Source of the DNA: Peptostreptococcaceae bacterium
Lineage (GTDB): Bacteria; Bacillota; Clostridia; Peptostreptococcales; Peptostreptococcaceae
Assembly: GCA_025210335.1 (NCBI GenBank)
Contig: JAOARY010000029.1
Location: forward strand, 1 to 62,580
Reading direction: 5' to 3'
DNA length: 62,580 nucleotides
Under the pieces are notes generated by a model. That model did no database searches and was not told the origin of the DNA. It worked only from the letters and a program-made list of their open reading frames with translations. A program made the translations under genes and the position numbers. This document shows, piece by piece, positions 26,304 through 34,254 of this stretch (position 1 is its first letter; every line of letters begins with the position of its first letter).

Positions 26304-26990
26304 TTGAAAATAAATAAAAGACTTTTAATAATAGCAATATTCAGTTTGGTAATAGCGAGTTTTATTGTTGCATATTTATATGTTACTATTAAGAAATCTG
26401 TTCAGCCTGAACCTGAAACAAGAATTGTTTATTTTAAAGAAAACGTAGAAAAAGGAACTCTAATAAAAAATGAAGATGTAGACACATACTTTAAATTAAA
26501 AAACACACCAGTTTCATTAGTGCCTAAAAATGCTATTAAAAATCTTAATGCATTAAAAGAAAAAACATTACTTATAGATGGATCTACTGATGATTTTATA
26601 CTTGAATCAGATATAATAGAAAGAGGAGAAACAAAAGTTGATATAGATAATATGTATCAAATAGGTATACCAGTAGATAATATAGCTAATTTTTTAGGAA
26701 CTCAAATAAAATTAGGAAAATATTATGGTTTAATAGCATTGAGTGAGGAAGGTTATAGAAATGGTATATATAAAGCAAAGGTTGTAAGTATTGTTGATAG
26801 TACAGGTAAAATAGTAGTGGAAAATGGAGAATCTACAGTAGCAGAAATTAATATAGCAGTAGATAGCATTGATGATATGTATGAAATAGCAGAGAAGAAA
26901 AAGCAAGGATCATTTGATTTAGTTAGTTTTTCAGAAGATAGATGGAAAGAAATTAATGGGGAAAATAAAGAAAACAATGAAATTAATTAA
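26304..26990 (+). CDS. cpaB: CpaB/RcpC-like SAF-domain pilus assembly protein
   Basis: 228 residues, TTG start after ATAGGAGAGG. N-terminal helix (7-27), then a SAF domain: VYFKENVEKGTLIKNEDVDT, and an Asp/Glu-rich loop to ILESDIIERGE. CpaB-like proteins guide the growing pilus through the envelope. No secretin follows, as expected in a cell with one membrane. Last gene of the operon; a terminator follows at 27000. Confidence 0.7.
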   Translation: MKINKRLLIIAIFSLVIASFIVAYLYVTIKKSVQPEPETRIVYFKENVEKGTLIKNEDVDTYFKLKNTPVSLVPKNAIKNLNALKEKTLLIDGSTDDFILESDIIERGETKVDIDNMYQIGIPVDNIANFLGTQIKLGKYYGLIALSEEGYRNGIYKAKVVSIVDSTGKIVVENGESTVAEINIAVDSIDDMYEIAEKKKQGSFDLVSFSEDRWKEINGENKENNEIN

Positions 26991-26999
26991 TGATTAAAT

Positions 27000-27032
27000 A
27001 GTGTGGTGATTTTAAACTCAAATCAGCACACT
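27000..27032 (+). terminator. Terminator of the Tad pilus operon
   Basis: 13-bp arms with one mismatch (27000-27012 and 27020-27032) around TAAACTC, followed by TTTAATTAT. Confidence 0.75.
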
Positions 27033-27065
27033 TTAATTATATAAAAAATTGGGAGGAGATTTATT

Positions 27066-27263
27066 ATGTTGAGTATTAAAACCATATTTATTATTTTGGG
27101 AGTAATTGATTTAATTATAGGGTTTATATATTTCAAATGTGAAAATTATGTTTTAGCAGTATCAACTATTTTTGGAATACCTGTATTATGTGTTATATAC
27201 ATACTACTTCAAACATTTATGGGGTATGCCCACGATTTGTGTAAAAACTGCAATAGGGAGTAA
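27066..27263 (+). pseudogene. Small two-helix membrane protein, 3' end replaced by a miniature element
   Basis: 65 residues with site GGGAGGAG and two membrane helices (about 5-24 and 32-51). The last 13 residues (GYAHDLCKNCNRE) are encoded by the element at 27221-27469. Removing the element and one TTTAT copy restores a reading frame that continues MTSMDMINHINY and stops just before the next gene's ribosome site. The present protein is therefore a truncated-and-retailed version; function unknown. Confidence 0.7.
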
Positions 27264-27469
27264 ATATATGTAAAATTCAGTTCCATAAAGCCTATTTTCA
27301 AAGTTATGGTACTCATTGTATTATGGAACTATTTATGGAACAGGTTTTAATGGGTTTTATAACTCAAAATAGTCCATTGCTCTAAAGTACCATATACCAA
27401 GGGTTGTGGAACTTACTTACATATTTTAACTCTCTATTGCACTTTTTACACGAATCGTGGCCGTATGCC
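27221..27469 (+). mobile_element. Tn3-like miniature inverted-repeat element, copy A
   Basis: 249 bp with imperfect terminal inverted repeats of about 60 bp, the left starting GGGGTATGCCCACGATT and the right (reverse complement) GGCATACGGCCACGATT. It is flanked by the 5-bp duplication TTTAT. GGGG-type ends and a 5-bp duplication fit Tn3-family transposons. No coding capacity. The interior repeats TTATGGAAC-type motifs. It cuts the 3' end of the gene at 27066. A second copy at 31285 lies in the opposite orientation. Confidence 0.75.
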
Positions 27470-27525
27470 TTTATGACTTCAATGGATATGATAAATCATA
27501 TAAATTATTAAATAAGGGGGATCTA

Positions 27526-28596
27526 ATGGGATTAGAAAAAATCAAAACAAAAAGTAAAATAAAAACAGACAAGCTTATTTTAAAACTAGACAAAATTCTT
27601 TTAGAAAAAGAGGAAAGAGAAGAAGATGAAAGTATAGATAAAATAAAAATGTCCTTAAGGTATACAAGGTTTTATTTTTATATATTTATATCACTTTTTT
27701 TAATTACTTATATTTTTACAATATACAATTCTATTGAATATGAAAGTGATAAACTCATCTTTTTAAGAGAACAGTTTGCAAGAAAATATTATAGACAAGA
27801 TGATCTAAATAAAAAAATCAAAGAGACTCTAGGAAAATATTATGTTGGTGATTTTAAAACAGATTTCGACAATTATGTATTAGTAAAGACTACAAATGAT
27901 ATAAGACAACTTGATAATGAGAAATGGACAAAATACACAGGTTTTGTACCAAAAGAAAACTATGAAAAAATAACCGAGGATAGTAAAAAAATAGCAGGAG
28001 CAGCAGAGTATAAAGCATTAAACGATAATACTTACTATGTTAAATTTGGACAGTTTACAACCGGAATAACCTCAAATAAATTTAAAGAGCATATGGAGAG
28101 TATGAAAAATTATAAAAATATCATTTTTGATTTAAGAGAAAATGGAGGAGGCAACTTAAGAGAAACTAGATTAATACTTGATAATTTGATTGATAAAGGC
28201 AAAATAATATATCAAGAAAGTCGAGTAGATAAAGTTAAGAAGTTCAAATCTAAGAAAAATAAAAAATTGGATTTTGATAATATAATTATTTTAACTAATG
28301 AAGGTACTGCAAGTAGTTCAGAATTATTTGCTTTATCAATGAAAGAAAATTTAAGTAATGTAACAATAATTGGAGATGTGACTTTTGGCAAAGGAATAGG
28401 TCAGTATTATCATGAATTTGATGATGGATCAGCTCTAATATATACAACTATGACATGGGAAGGACCTAGTGGGAAGAGTATATTAAACAAAGGGATTACA
28501 CCTAATATTACCGTTAAAAATGATAATAAAAAAATGGAAGAAAAGCAGCAGCTTGATAAAGCTTTAGAGATTATCAATAAAAGTAAAGGGGAATAA
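27526..28596 (+). CDS. Membrane-anchored S41-family (tail-specific-like) protease
   Basis: 356 residues from the ATG at 27526 after AAGGGGG; the frame upstream runs into the miniature element and is not used. One membrane helix (about 48-70) and an extracellular protease domain: IIFDLRENGGGNLRETR, the serine motif EGTASSSELFA, and FGKGIGQ carrying the catalytic Lys. No PDZ domain is evident, so it is a minimal form. It begins the accessory segment between the two miniature elements. Confidence 0.8.
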   Translation: MGLEKIKTKSKIKTDKLILKLDKILLEKEEREEDESIDKIKMSLRYTRFYFYIFISLFLITYIFTIYNSIEYESDKLIFLREQFARKYYRQDDLNKKIKETLGKYYVGDFKTDFDNYVLVKTTNDIRQLDNEKWTKYTGFVPKENYEKITEDSKKIAGAAEYKALNDNTYYVKFGQFTTGITSNKFKEHMESMKNYKNIIFDLRENGGGNLRETRLILDNLIDKGKIIYQESRVDKVKKFKSKKNKKLDFDNIIILTNEGTASSSELFALSMKENLSNVTIIGDVTFGKGIGQYYHEFDDGSALIYTTMTWEGPSGKSILNKGITPNITVKNDNKKMEEKQQLDKALEIINKSKGE

Positions 28597-28601
28597 GCAT
28601 A

Positions 28602-29285
28602 ATGAATTTACGAGAAGTCATTTTAAATAGTTTGCTTGAAGGTGTTCTTTTAGGAATTAAAATAGCTTGGCCATTTTTTGCAGCAGGATTAATGGTAATG
28701 ATTATAAAATTAATATCGAAAGTACTTAAAGCTAAAAAATTACGAAGTTGCGGGATACTAGATATTGATAAAATGTCCGGATTGACCTTTGAAAAATACC
28801 TGGAAGTTATATTTAAGAAAGAAGGTTATAGAGTTGTAAGAACTCAATATGCCGGAGACTATGGAGCAGATCTTATAATAGAAAAAGAGGGAATAAAAAC
28901 AATAGTTCAAGCTAAAAGATATAAAAGTAAAGTTGGCATTAAAGCAGTTCAAGAAGTAGTACCTTCTATTCGATATTATGAATGTGATAGAGCTATGGTT
29001 ATAACTAATAGTTTTTATACAAAACAGGCAATAAATCTAGCAAGAGCTAATGATGTTGAGTTGTGGAATAGAAATGATTTAATTGAAAAACTTGTTAAGA
29101 ATAATTCTAAGAAAGAACTTTCAGAAAGTAATGTTATTGTTCAAAAAGACAATGAAAATGATTTAAAATGCGAGGAGTGCACTAATAAAATAAGTGAAAA
29201 AGTAAAAAAATATTGTGAAGATCATTCCGAAAAATTTCAAAATAAAATTCTATGTTATAAATGTCAACAAAAATTCAAAAAATAA
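28602..29285 (+). CDS. Membrane-anchored Mrr-type restriction endonuclease-like protein
   Basis: 227 residues, 6 bases after the protease gene. One helix near 15-42, then a PD-(D/E)xK domain: GLTFEKYLEVIFKKEGYRV, D90 in YGADLII, and Q103/K105 in VQAKRY, with AMVITNSFYTKQAINLA typical of Mrr_cat. The C-terminal 40 residues hold two Cys pairs (CEEC, CYKC), a probable zinc knuckle. Membrane-bound Mrr-like nucleases may restrict foreign DNA at entry; on a plasmid this could act in defence or exclusion. The catalytic set is intact. Confidence 0.75.
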   Translation: MNLREVILNSLLEGVLLGIKIAWPFFAAGLMVMIIKLISKVLKAKKLRSCGILDIDKMSGLTFEKYLEVIFKKEGYRVVRTQYAGDYGADLIIEKEGIKTIVQAKRYKSKVGIKAVQEVVPSIRYYECDRAMVITNSFYTKQAINLARANDVELWNRNDLIEKLVKNNSKKELSESNVIVQKDNENDLKCEECTNKISEKVKKYCEDHSEKFQNKILCYKCQQKFKK

Positions 29286-29315
29286 TACTACACCAGGAAC
29301 AGTTGAAAAATCACA

Positions 29316-29361
29316 AAATATTTTAAACGTATCGCTCATGAACGATACGTTTAAAATATTT
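29316..29361. other. Perfect 19-bp palindrome with CTCATGAA loop
   Basis: Arms 29316-29334 and 29343-29361 are fully complementary around CTCATGAA. It lies between a stop codon and a phased iteron array. It could terminate transcription in either direction, but its perfection and neighbours suggest a protein-binding site. Confidence 0.6.
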
Positions 29362-29391
29362 CATGGGTATTGGGAGAGTAAATGGAATGGG

Positions 29392-29487
29392 ATTATCCAT
29401 TATCAAGTATTTATTATCCAAATAACTATAATTACTATCCATTTCTACAAACATAGTATCCATATAAATAAGTTAATTATCCATTTT
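29392..29487 (+). repeat. Iteron array 1: five units at exact 21-bp spacing
   Basis: The core ATTATCCAT, or a one- to two-base variant (ATTATCCAA, ACTATCCAT, AGTATCCAT), starts at 29392, 29413, 29434, 29455 and 29476. The spacing is 21 bp, two helical turns, so all units face the same side. A related array lies at 61596-61679 with the same order of variants. The core resembles a DnaA box (TTATCCACA). Confidence 0.8.
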
Positions 29488-29512
29488 AAGATAATTAGAT
29501 AGGGGGAAATGT

Positions 29513-30487
29513 ATGAGTTATATAAAGGAGTTTGAGAAAAAAGTATTTGATATACCTGGTGAATCAGGAAAAATCATTGTAACTAAATATTCCGATAGTG
29601 GAGAATTTGATTTAGAATTAGATCTTGAAAAAATACATTATAATATTGTTTATGCAAATTCAAAAAAGGATTATGTAGAAAGAATGAAATTGAATAAGGT
29701 AAATATTGAAACTGGATATATCAGACAAGGACTTTCTCCTGAACAATATGACAGCAAAGAATTTGAATATGAATCATATATGAAATATCAGGAGGAGATT
29801 TTCAAGAATCCGTTATCGTTAGATCCTTTGTTTGAGAATTTTATAATAACTTATAAAATTTATAGAAAAAAAGGAATGAAAGTTCTTGAAGATAAGATAA
29901 TACAATATGATATGAAAAAATTCAACCCAAATAAAAATAGTATTGGTGCTATTTTTAAAGATCATGAATGTTATGAAATTCAAATAAAAGACATTAATAC
30001 ACTTTTAGAAGTTCTTAAAAATTATGAGTATATATGGAATGATAACTTTCATCATAGAGTTGAGATTAAAAAAATTCCTATATATAGATTGGTTCATGAA
30101 TGGGGAGATGATGTAGTTTATATAAAGTTTGATATTAATACTAAAGATGTAGGTGATATATTAGCATATTTAAACTTTACATGTGAAGATTTTATTGATG
30201 ATATACAACCTTTAAATATTGAGTTTGCAAAGATGCTTGAAAAATTTTATAAAGCGGAAATTATAGAGAATGTATCCAATGAAGATCCATATGAAATAAT
30301 AGAAATAGATCTTCATTGGAATCGTGAAAAGCATTGTGGGAATATAGAGTTTTTAGAGCGTTTTAAAGAAGGCAATATATTTTTCAGAACAGGCATTAAA
30401 GAATATTGTAAAGAGCTGATGGAAAGAGAAGAATTGGAACTCAAAGAACGTAGAAAATATGAAATAGACTTTAATCAAGGTGAATAA
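29513..30487 (+). CDS. Hypothetical 324-residue protein behind an iteron array
   Basis: Soluble, acidic protein with ribosome site AGGGGG. No recognised motif. Two segments, residues 1-140 and about 195-310, are rich in Glu/Lys/Tyr and strand-helix alternations, for example KIPIYRLVHEWGDDVVYIKF. The stop shares its last base with the next start (TAATG). The phased repeats directly upstream suggest control by the repeat-binding protein. Confidence 0.6.
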   Translation: MSYIKEFEKKVFDIPGESGKIIVTKYSDSGEFDLELDLEKIHYNIVYANSKKDYVERMKLNKVNIETGYIRQGLSPEQYDSKEFEYESYMKYQEEIFKNPLSLDPLFENFIITYKIYRKKGMKVLEDKIIQYDMKKFNPNKNSIGAIFKDHECYEIQIKDINTLLEVLKNYEYIWNDNFHHRVEIKKIPIYRLVHEWGDDVVYIKFDINTKDVGDILAYLNFTCEDFIDDIQPLNIEFAKMLEKFYKAEIIENVSNEDPYEIIEIDLHWNREKHCGNIEFLERFKEGNIFFRTGIKEYCKELMEREELELKERRKYEIDFNQGE

Positions 30488-30885
30488 TGAGTATTTACAT
30501 ACAATGCTCATTAATAACTTTACAAATCTGTTTGATCGTTTGTGTTTTTAGATACATATACAATGAATATAGATGGAAAAAACTATTAAAATATTTATCA
30601 CCCTATTATTTACAACTTAGTATTTTTTTTAAAGAACACAACGTTAAAGAAAATGAGCTTTATCCATTAGCATATATATATAAGTTAATACTTGAATTTA
30701 TGAATAAAGAAGATTTAATAAATGTAGAATATAATAGTTATTTATATGAATTGATTTACAAAGAAGAATCAAAATCTAGGTTTATTCATTGTGATTGTAC
30801 TAATAAAAAATATAAATTCACTTATAGTCTAACGTTTATAAATAACCTTTTTAAATATAAAGAACATAACATAAAATTAAATTAA
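30487..30885 (+). CDS. Hypothetical protein with N-terminal membrane anchor
   Basis: 132 residues, translationally coupled to the previous gene. One helix at about 6-26, then a Tyr/Leu/Lys-rich domain with a CDC pair near 103. No family recognised. It probably works with the 324-residue partner at the membrane. Confidence 0.55.
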   Translation: MSIYIQCSLITLQICLIVCVFRYIYNEYRWKKLLKYLSPYYLQLSIFFKEHNVKENELYPLAYIYKLILEFMNKEDLINVEYNSYLYELIYKEESKSRFIHCDCTNKKYKFTYSLTFINNLFKYKEHNIKLN

Positions 30886-30940
30886 AAAACATTAAAATAT
30901 AGTATGAATTTAACACAAGATATATTTTGTTAAATTCGCA

Positions 30941-30980
30941 AAAATCCTTTGAATGTTGAAATTTCAAGGGATTTTTTTAT
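30941..30980 (+). terminator. Terminator
   Basis: AAAATCCTTTGAA pairs with TTCAAGGGATTTT (12 of 13) and is followed by T residues. A separate 10-bp inverted repeat GAATTTAACA / TGTTAAATTC lies just upstream at 30906-30937. Confidence 0.7.
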
Positions 30981-30999
30981 TTTAATTTAATGGAAAATA

Positions 31000-31028
31000 T
31001 TGCAATTTAACATATTGTATGATAAAAT
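31000..31028 (+). promoter_or_regulatory. Probable promoter of the gene at 31068
   Basis: TTGCAA (31000-31005), 17 bases, TAAAAT (31023-31028), 40 bases ahead of the ATG. Confidence 0.5.
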
Positions 31029-31067
31029 ATAATTAAGTTAAACATAATAATGTTGAGGAGGGTTTTT

Positions 31068-31328
31068 ATGGAAGATAAATTTTGGAAAGAAAAAGAAAAT
31101 AGTTTTCAAGATGTTATTTCTAAACATATAACAAATAAAGAGGTTTACAAAAAACTTGCTATGTGTGAAACAGGAGAACAGTTTTTAAGTGTGATTAGAA
31201 ATTTAGATGATAATACCCAAATGGAATTAGATCTTAATGAATTTAATCAATTACCATCAAAAACTCAAACAGTTATAGCATATAGGCATACGGCCACGAT
31301 TCGTGTAAAAAGTGCAATAGAGAGTTAA
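31068..31328 (+). pseudogene. Small acidic protein, 3' end replaced by a miniature element
   Basis: 86 residues from the ATG at 31068 after GAGGAGGG; an upstream in-frame ATG includes the ribosome site. The body (KFWKEKENSFQDVISKHITN, FNQLPSKTQTVIAY) is soluble and unrecognised. The last 14 residues are encoded by the element at 31285-31532. Without the element and one ATATA copy the frame continues NTLRSLKKSNCFE and stops at 31578. Confidence 0.7.
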
Positions 31329-31532
31329 AATATGTAAGTAAGTTCCACAACCCTTGGTATATGGTACTTTCAAATAACATGTGATTTTGAGTTGAAAAAC
31401 AATAAAAACAGGTACCATAAGTAGTTCCATATATTTATAAGTTCCATAATTGTTAAAATAGGATTTATAGAACTGTATTTTACATATATTTACTCCCTAT
31501 TGCACTTTTCACATAAATCGTGGCCATACCCC
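31285..31532 (-). mobile_element. Tn3-like miniature inverted-repeat element, copy B
   Basis: 248 bp, related along its whole length to copy A but inverted. Ends GGCATACGGCCACGATT and (reverse complement) GGGGTATGGCCACGATT, flanked by the 5-bp duplication ATATA. No coding capacity. The right half of copy A and left half of copy B are nearly identical for about 80 bases; the interiors have diverged. Confidence 0.75.
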
Positions 31533-31621
31533 ATATAACACTTTAAGAAGTTTAAAAAAATCAAATTGTTTTGAGTAAGTGTATTAGATTAAATGATTTA
31601 AAAAAGAAATAGGTGAAGTTT

Positions 31622-32164
31622 ATGAATTTTGTGCAACCGATCCGGGATCTGAATAAGATTGAAGAAATAAAAAATATTTTTTTAAAACAATCTTATAGGA
31701 ATTATCTTTTATTTCTATTAGGAATAAATTCAGGTCTTAGAATTTCTGATCTATTGAAATTGAAGGTAGGTGATGTAAGAAATAAATCACATATAACTTT
31801 AAAGGAACAAAAAACAGGTAAAACAAAAAAATTTCCTATATACAATATAACGGAGGAAATTAATTTTTACATTGAAAGTATGAAAGGTGATGAATATTTA
31901 TTTCAATCCAGGGAAGGAAGTAACAAGCCTATAGGAAGAGTACAATCTTATAATATATTAAATAAGGCTGCTAAAAAAGTTGGACTTAGTGAAATTGGAA
32001 CACATACCTTAAGAAAAACTTTTGGTTATCATTTTTATAAAAAATATAAAGATGTTGCCTTACTTCAAGAACTCTTTGGGCATTCAGCTCCAAGTGTAAC
32101 ACTAAGATATATAGGAATAAATCAAGATATGATAGATGAGGCATATAAAAATTTTAAATTGTAA
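31622..32164 (+). CDS. Small tyrosine site-specific recombinase
   Basis: 180 residues from the ATG at 31622 after AATAGGTG. It is only a catalytic domain, as in FimB-like or small plasmid recombinases: R40 in SGLRISD, Lys in EQKTGKTKK, H128-x-x-R131 in HTLRKT, His in ELFGHSAP, and nucleophile Y163 in TLRYIGI. The lack of an arm-binding domain suggests simple-site recombination such as plasmid dimer resolution or inversion. Its site is not identified; the symmetric sequences at 32197-32260 are candidates. Confidence 0.8.
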   Translation: MNFVQPIRDLNKIEEIKNIFLKQSYRNYLLFLLGINSGLRISDLLKLKVGDVRNKSHITLKEQKTGKTKKFPIYNITEEINFYIESMKGDEYLFQSREGSNKPIGRVQSYNILNKAAKKVGLSEIGTHTLRKTFGYHFYKKYKDVALLQELFGHSAPSVTLRYIGINQDMIDEAYKNFKL

Positions 32165-32416
32165 ATTAGTATTCAAAAAATTAAAAAATTGTAAAGGTTT
32201 TTAAGTGTGGGACCACTTAAAAACTTGAATAGGTACTGGTACTACCTACACAAAGGGATAATTCCCCCAATACAACCTATCTTCCATTATAGGTTTATAT
32301 TCTAATTAAGTCAAGTTGGTGAATTGTGTATGTGTAGGTTTATATTATGAATACCTATATATACACTTTTTATTTTGGGATCTATTAAATAATATAAACC
32401 AAAGGGGAGGATTATT
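32165..32416. other. Non-coding region with inverted and direct repeats after the recombinase
   Basis: GTTTTTAAGTG and CACTTAAAAAC (32197-32224) form a perfect 11-bp inverted repeat around TGGGAC. TAGGTTTATATT occurs twice, near 32291 and 32336. These may be the recombinase site, a terminator, or an mRNA leader for the HD-GYP gene. I could not match them to a known riboswitch. Confidence 0.4.
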
Positions 32417-32959
32417 TTGGAGGCTATTAAGCTTAATAAGCTAGTTGACGAAGAATTGCAGCAACATCATGAAAAAGTAGCAGAATTATCTTTTTTAATA
32501 TCTAAAGAAATGCAGCTAGATAACAATGTATGTAATAAAATCTATGCAGCAGCACTTGAACATGATTTAGGAAAAATATTTTTAAATCAAGAAGTATTAA
32601 ACAAGCCTAGAAAATTAAACAAAAAGGAATATGAATATATAAAAAACCATGTTTTATTATCAGTTTCATATTTAAATTCAAAAAAAACAGATATAGATAC
32701 TGTTAAGTATGTTTTGTACCATCATGAAAATTATGATGGTACAGGCTATCCAGTTGGATTAAAAGGTTCTAAAATCCCGCTAGGAGCTAGAATCTTAAGA
32801 ATTGCGGATACATTCGCAGCTTTAACTGTAGATAGAGTATATAGAAAAAAATTATCTATTAAAAAAGCTTTATCTATAATGGATTCCGAAAAAAAGTTTT
32901 ATGATTTAGAAATATATAGTCTTTTTAAGAAAATTATTAAAAATAAGGAGGTTTTATAA
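32417..32959 (+). CDS. HD-GYP domain phosphodiesterase-like protein
   Basis: 180 residues, TTG start after AGGGGAGG. The HD-GYP set is complete: EHDLGK with H49-D50, HHENYDGTGYP (102-112) and LRIADTFAALT. It lacks a sensory domain. Such proteins hydrolyse cyclic di-GMP or related dinucleotides. It is translationally coupled (TAATG) to the SLH-domain surface protein, so it may control surface-protein production or attachment. The substrate is inferred from the family only. Confidence 0.8.
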   Translation: MEAIKLNKLVDEELQQHHEKVAELSFLISKEMQLDNNVCNKIYAAALEHDLGKIFLNQEVLNKPRKLNKKEYEYIKNHVLLSVSYLNSKKTDIDTVKYVLYHHENYDGTGYPVGLKGSKIPLGARILRIADTFAALTVDRVYRKKLSIKKALSIMDSEKKFYDLEIYSLFKKIIKNKEVL

Positions 32960-34242
32960 TGAAAAAAATATTCATTATTTTAATTGTATTTACACTTATA
33001 TTTTCTATTGTGGGTTTTGGATCACACGCAGAAGAATTAAATTTAAAAGATATACAAAATCATTGGGCCAAAACCTATATTGAAAATTTAATAAATAAAG
33101 GTATTGTAAATGGTTATAAGGATAATACCTTTAAACCTAATAAAGAAATTTCTAAAGCAGAGTTTACAAAAATATTAATTTCTTCTCTAGGATATATGAA
33201 TCTAAAAGATGAAAATAATTGGGTTAGACCATATATTGAGAAAGCAGAGGAATTAGGTATTTTAAATAAAAGCGATTTTACTAATAAAGAAGATGAAAAC
33301 ATAAACCGTGGTAAAATGGCTGAAATGATAGGAAAAGCTCTTGGCAAGGAAAATGAAATAAACAAAGATGTAATAACGATATTTGAAGATGATAGCAATA
33401 TACCACAAGAACTAAAAGGATATATAGACTATGCAAGTCGTACAGGTATTTTAAATGGATATTCAGTAGATAGATATTTCAATAATCCTAAAGTGCCTGT
33501 GAAGGTATTAGAGTTTAGAGCAGATAAAACACTGACAAGAGCTGAAACAGCTAAGGTAATATCTACTATGCTTGATGTTAAAAAAAATAATATAAAGCCA
33601 AAAGATATTATAAATGCGAGTGCTCAAGAGTTTCCAGCTACAAAAATTGTTTTTGATACTCCTGTATTCTGCGAAGGTGGTTCAAAAGATTTAGATGGTC
33701 AGTTAGGTGGAGATAGAGTTGATACTGATGAACTCCAATTTAAAATACATGGATATGAATGGAGAAAGTTAAATAGAGCTATGCTCCCAGGAAAAAATGT
33801 ACCACAGTATGGTCTAATATTGGATATTGAAGTTATAAATAATACTGACAAAAAATATGAAATGCCTAACTATGAGAAAAGACAAAAATTAGGATATATA
33901 CCTGCTTTTAGATTTAGCAGTCATTTTAAAACAACAAAAAGTGATTTTGGAACAAAATATTTAGCAAATGACATATTTGTAGAATATCAGGAGCATCAAA
34001 CAGAAAATAATTCACCCGAAGTAAATGCTTTAAATAGACCTATCCCACCAAAATCAAGTATTAGAGGAAAACAAATCTTTAATCTTGTTGGATACGATAT
34101 TATTTGCAAAAAAAATAGATTAACTACTTTCATGGATACTGGAAATCCGCAGCTTGGAATAGATATTCCGCAAATAAAACCATTAGATAACAGCAACTAT
34201 GTAGACGATTATCCATTATATTATGAACCAAGAGACTACTAA
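32959..34242 (+). CDS. SLH-domain surface protein
   Basis: 427 residues. Signal peptide 1-24 (cut near GSHA-EE), then three S-layer homology repeats over about 27-210: DIQNHWAKTYIENLINKGIV, KAEFTKILISSLG, YIDYASRTGILNGY, LTRAETAKVISTML. SLH domains hold proteins to wall polysaccharides. The C-terminal 210 residues are strand-rich and unrecognised (GQLGGDRVDTDELQFKIHGY). It lies 12 bases before the giant secreted protein and may anchor it. Confidence 0.85.
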   Translation: MKKIFIILIVFTLIFSIVGFGSHAEELNLKDIQNHWAKTYIENLINKGIVNGYKDNTFKPNKEISKAEFTKILISSLGYMNLKDENNWVRPYIEKAEELGILNKSDFTNKEDENINRGKMAEMIGKALGKENEINKDVITIFEDDSNIPQELKGYIDYASRTGILNGYSVDRYFNNPKVPVKVLEFRADKTLTRAETAKVISTMLDVKKNNIKPKDIINASAQEFPATKIVFDTPVFCEGGSKDLDGQLGGDRVDTDELQFKIHGYEWRKLNRAMLPGKNVPQYGLILDIEVINNTDKKYEMPNYEKRQKLGYIPAFRFSSHFKTTKSDFGTKYLANDIFVEYQEHQTENNSPEVNALNRPIPPKSSIRGKQIFNLVGYDIICKKNRLTTFMDTGNPQLGIDIPQIKPLDNSNYVDDYPLYYEPRDY

Positions 34243-34254
34243 GGGGGGGATTAC

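Noticed and set aside
27457..27525. Upstream GTG start for the S41 protease
   Set aside because: It falls in the end of the miniature element; the ATG at 27526 follows AAGGGGG.
29392..29487. Array of true DnaA boxes
   Set aside because: The cores match TTATCCACA at most at seven of nine positions and vary together with a 21-bp unit, so iterons for a plasmid protein are more likely; DnaA binding is not excluded.
29215..29502. 95-residue reading frame
   Set aside because: It overlaps the end of the Mrr-like gene, then runs through the palindrome and iteron array; it has no ribosome site and its composition follows the repeats.
27221..32164. Dedicated phase-variation switch: inverted repeats flanking a segment, next to a tyrosine recombinase
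   Set aside because: The repeats have terminal inverted repeats and 5-bp target duplications, so they are better explained as two transposed miniature elements. The recombinase lies outside the segment and no matching core site was identified.
32225..32416. Cyclic di-GMP riboswitch ahead of the HD-GYP gene
   Set aside because: I looked for the conserved core of known cyclic di-GMP riboswitches and did not find it; only simple repeats are visible.
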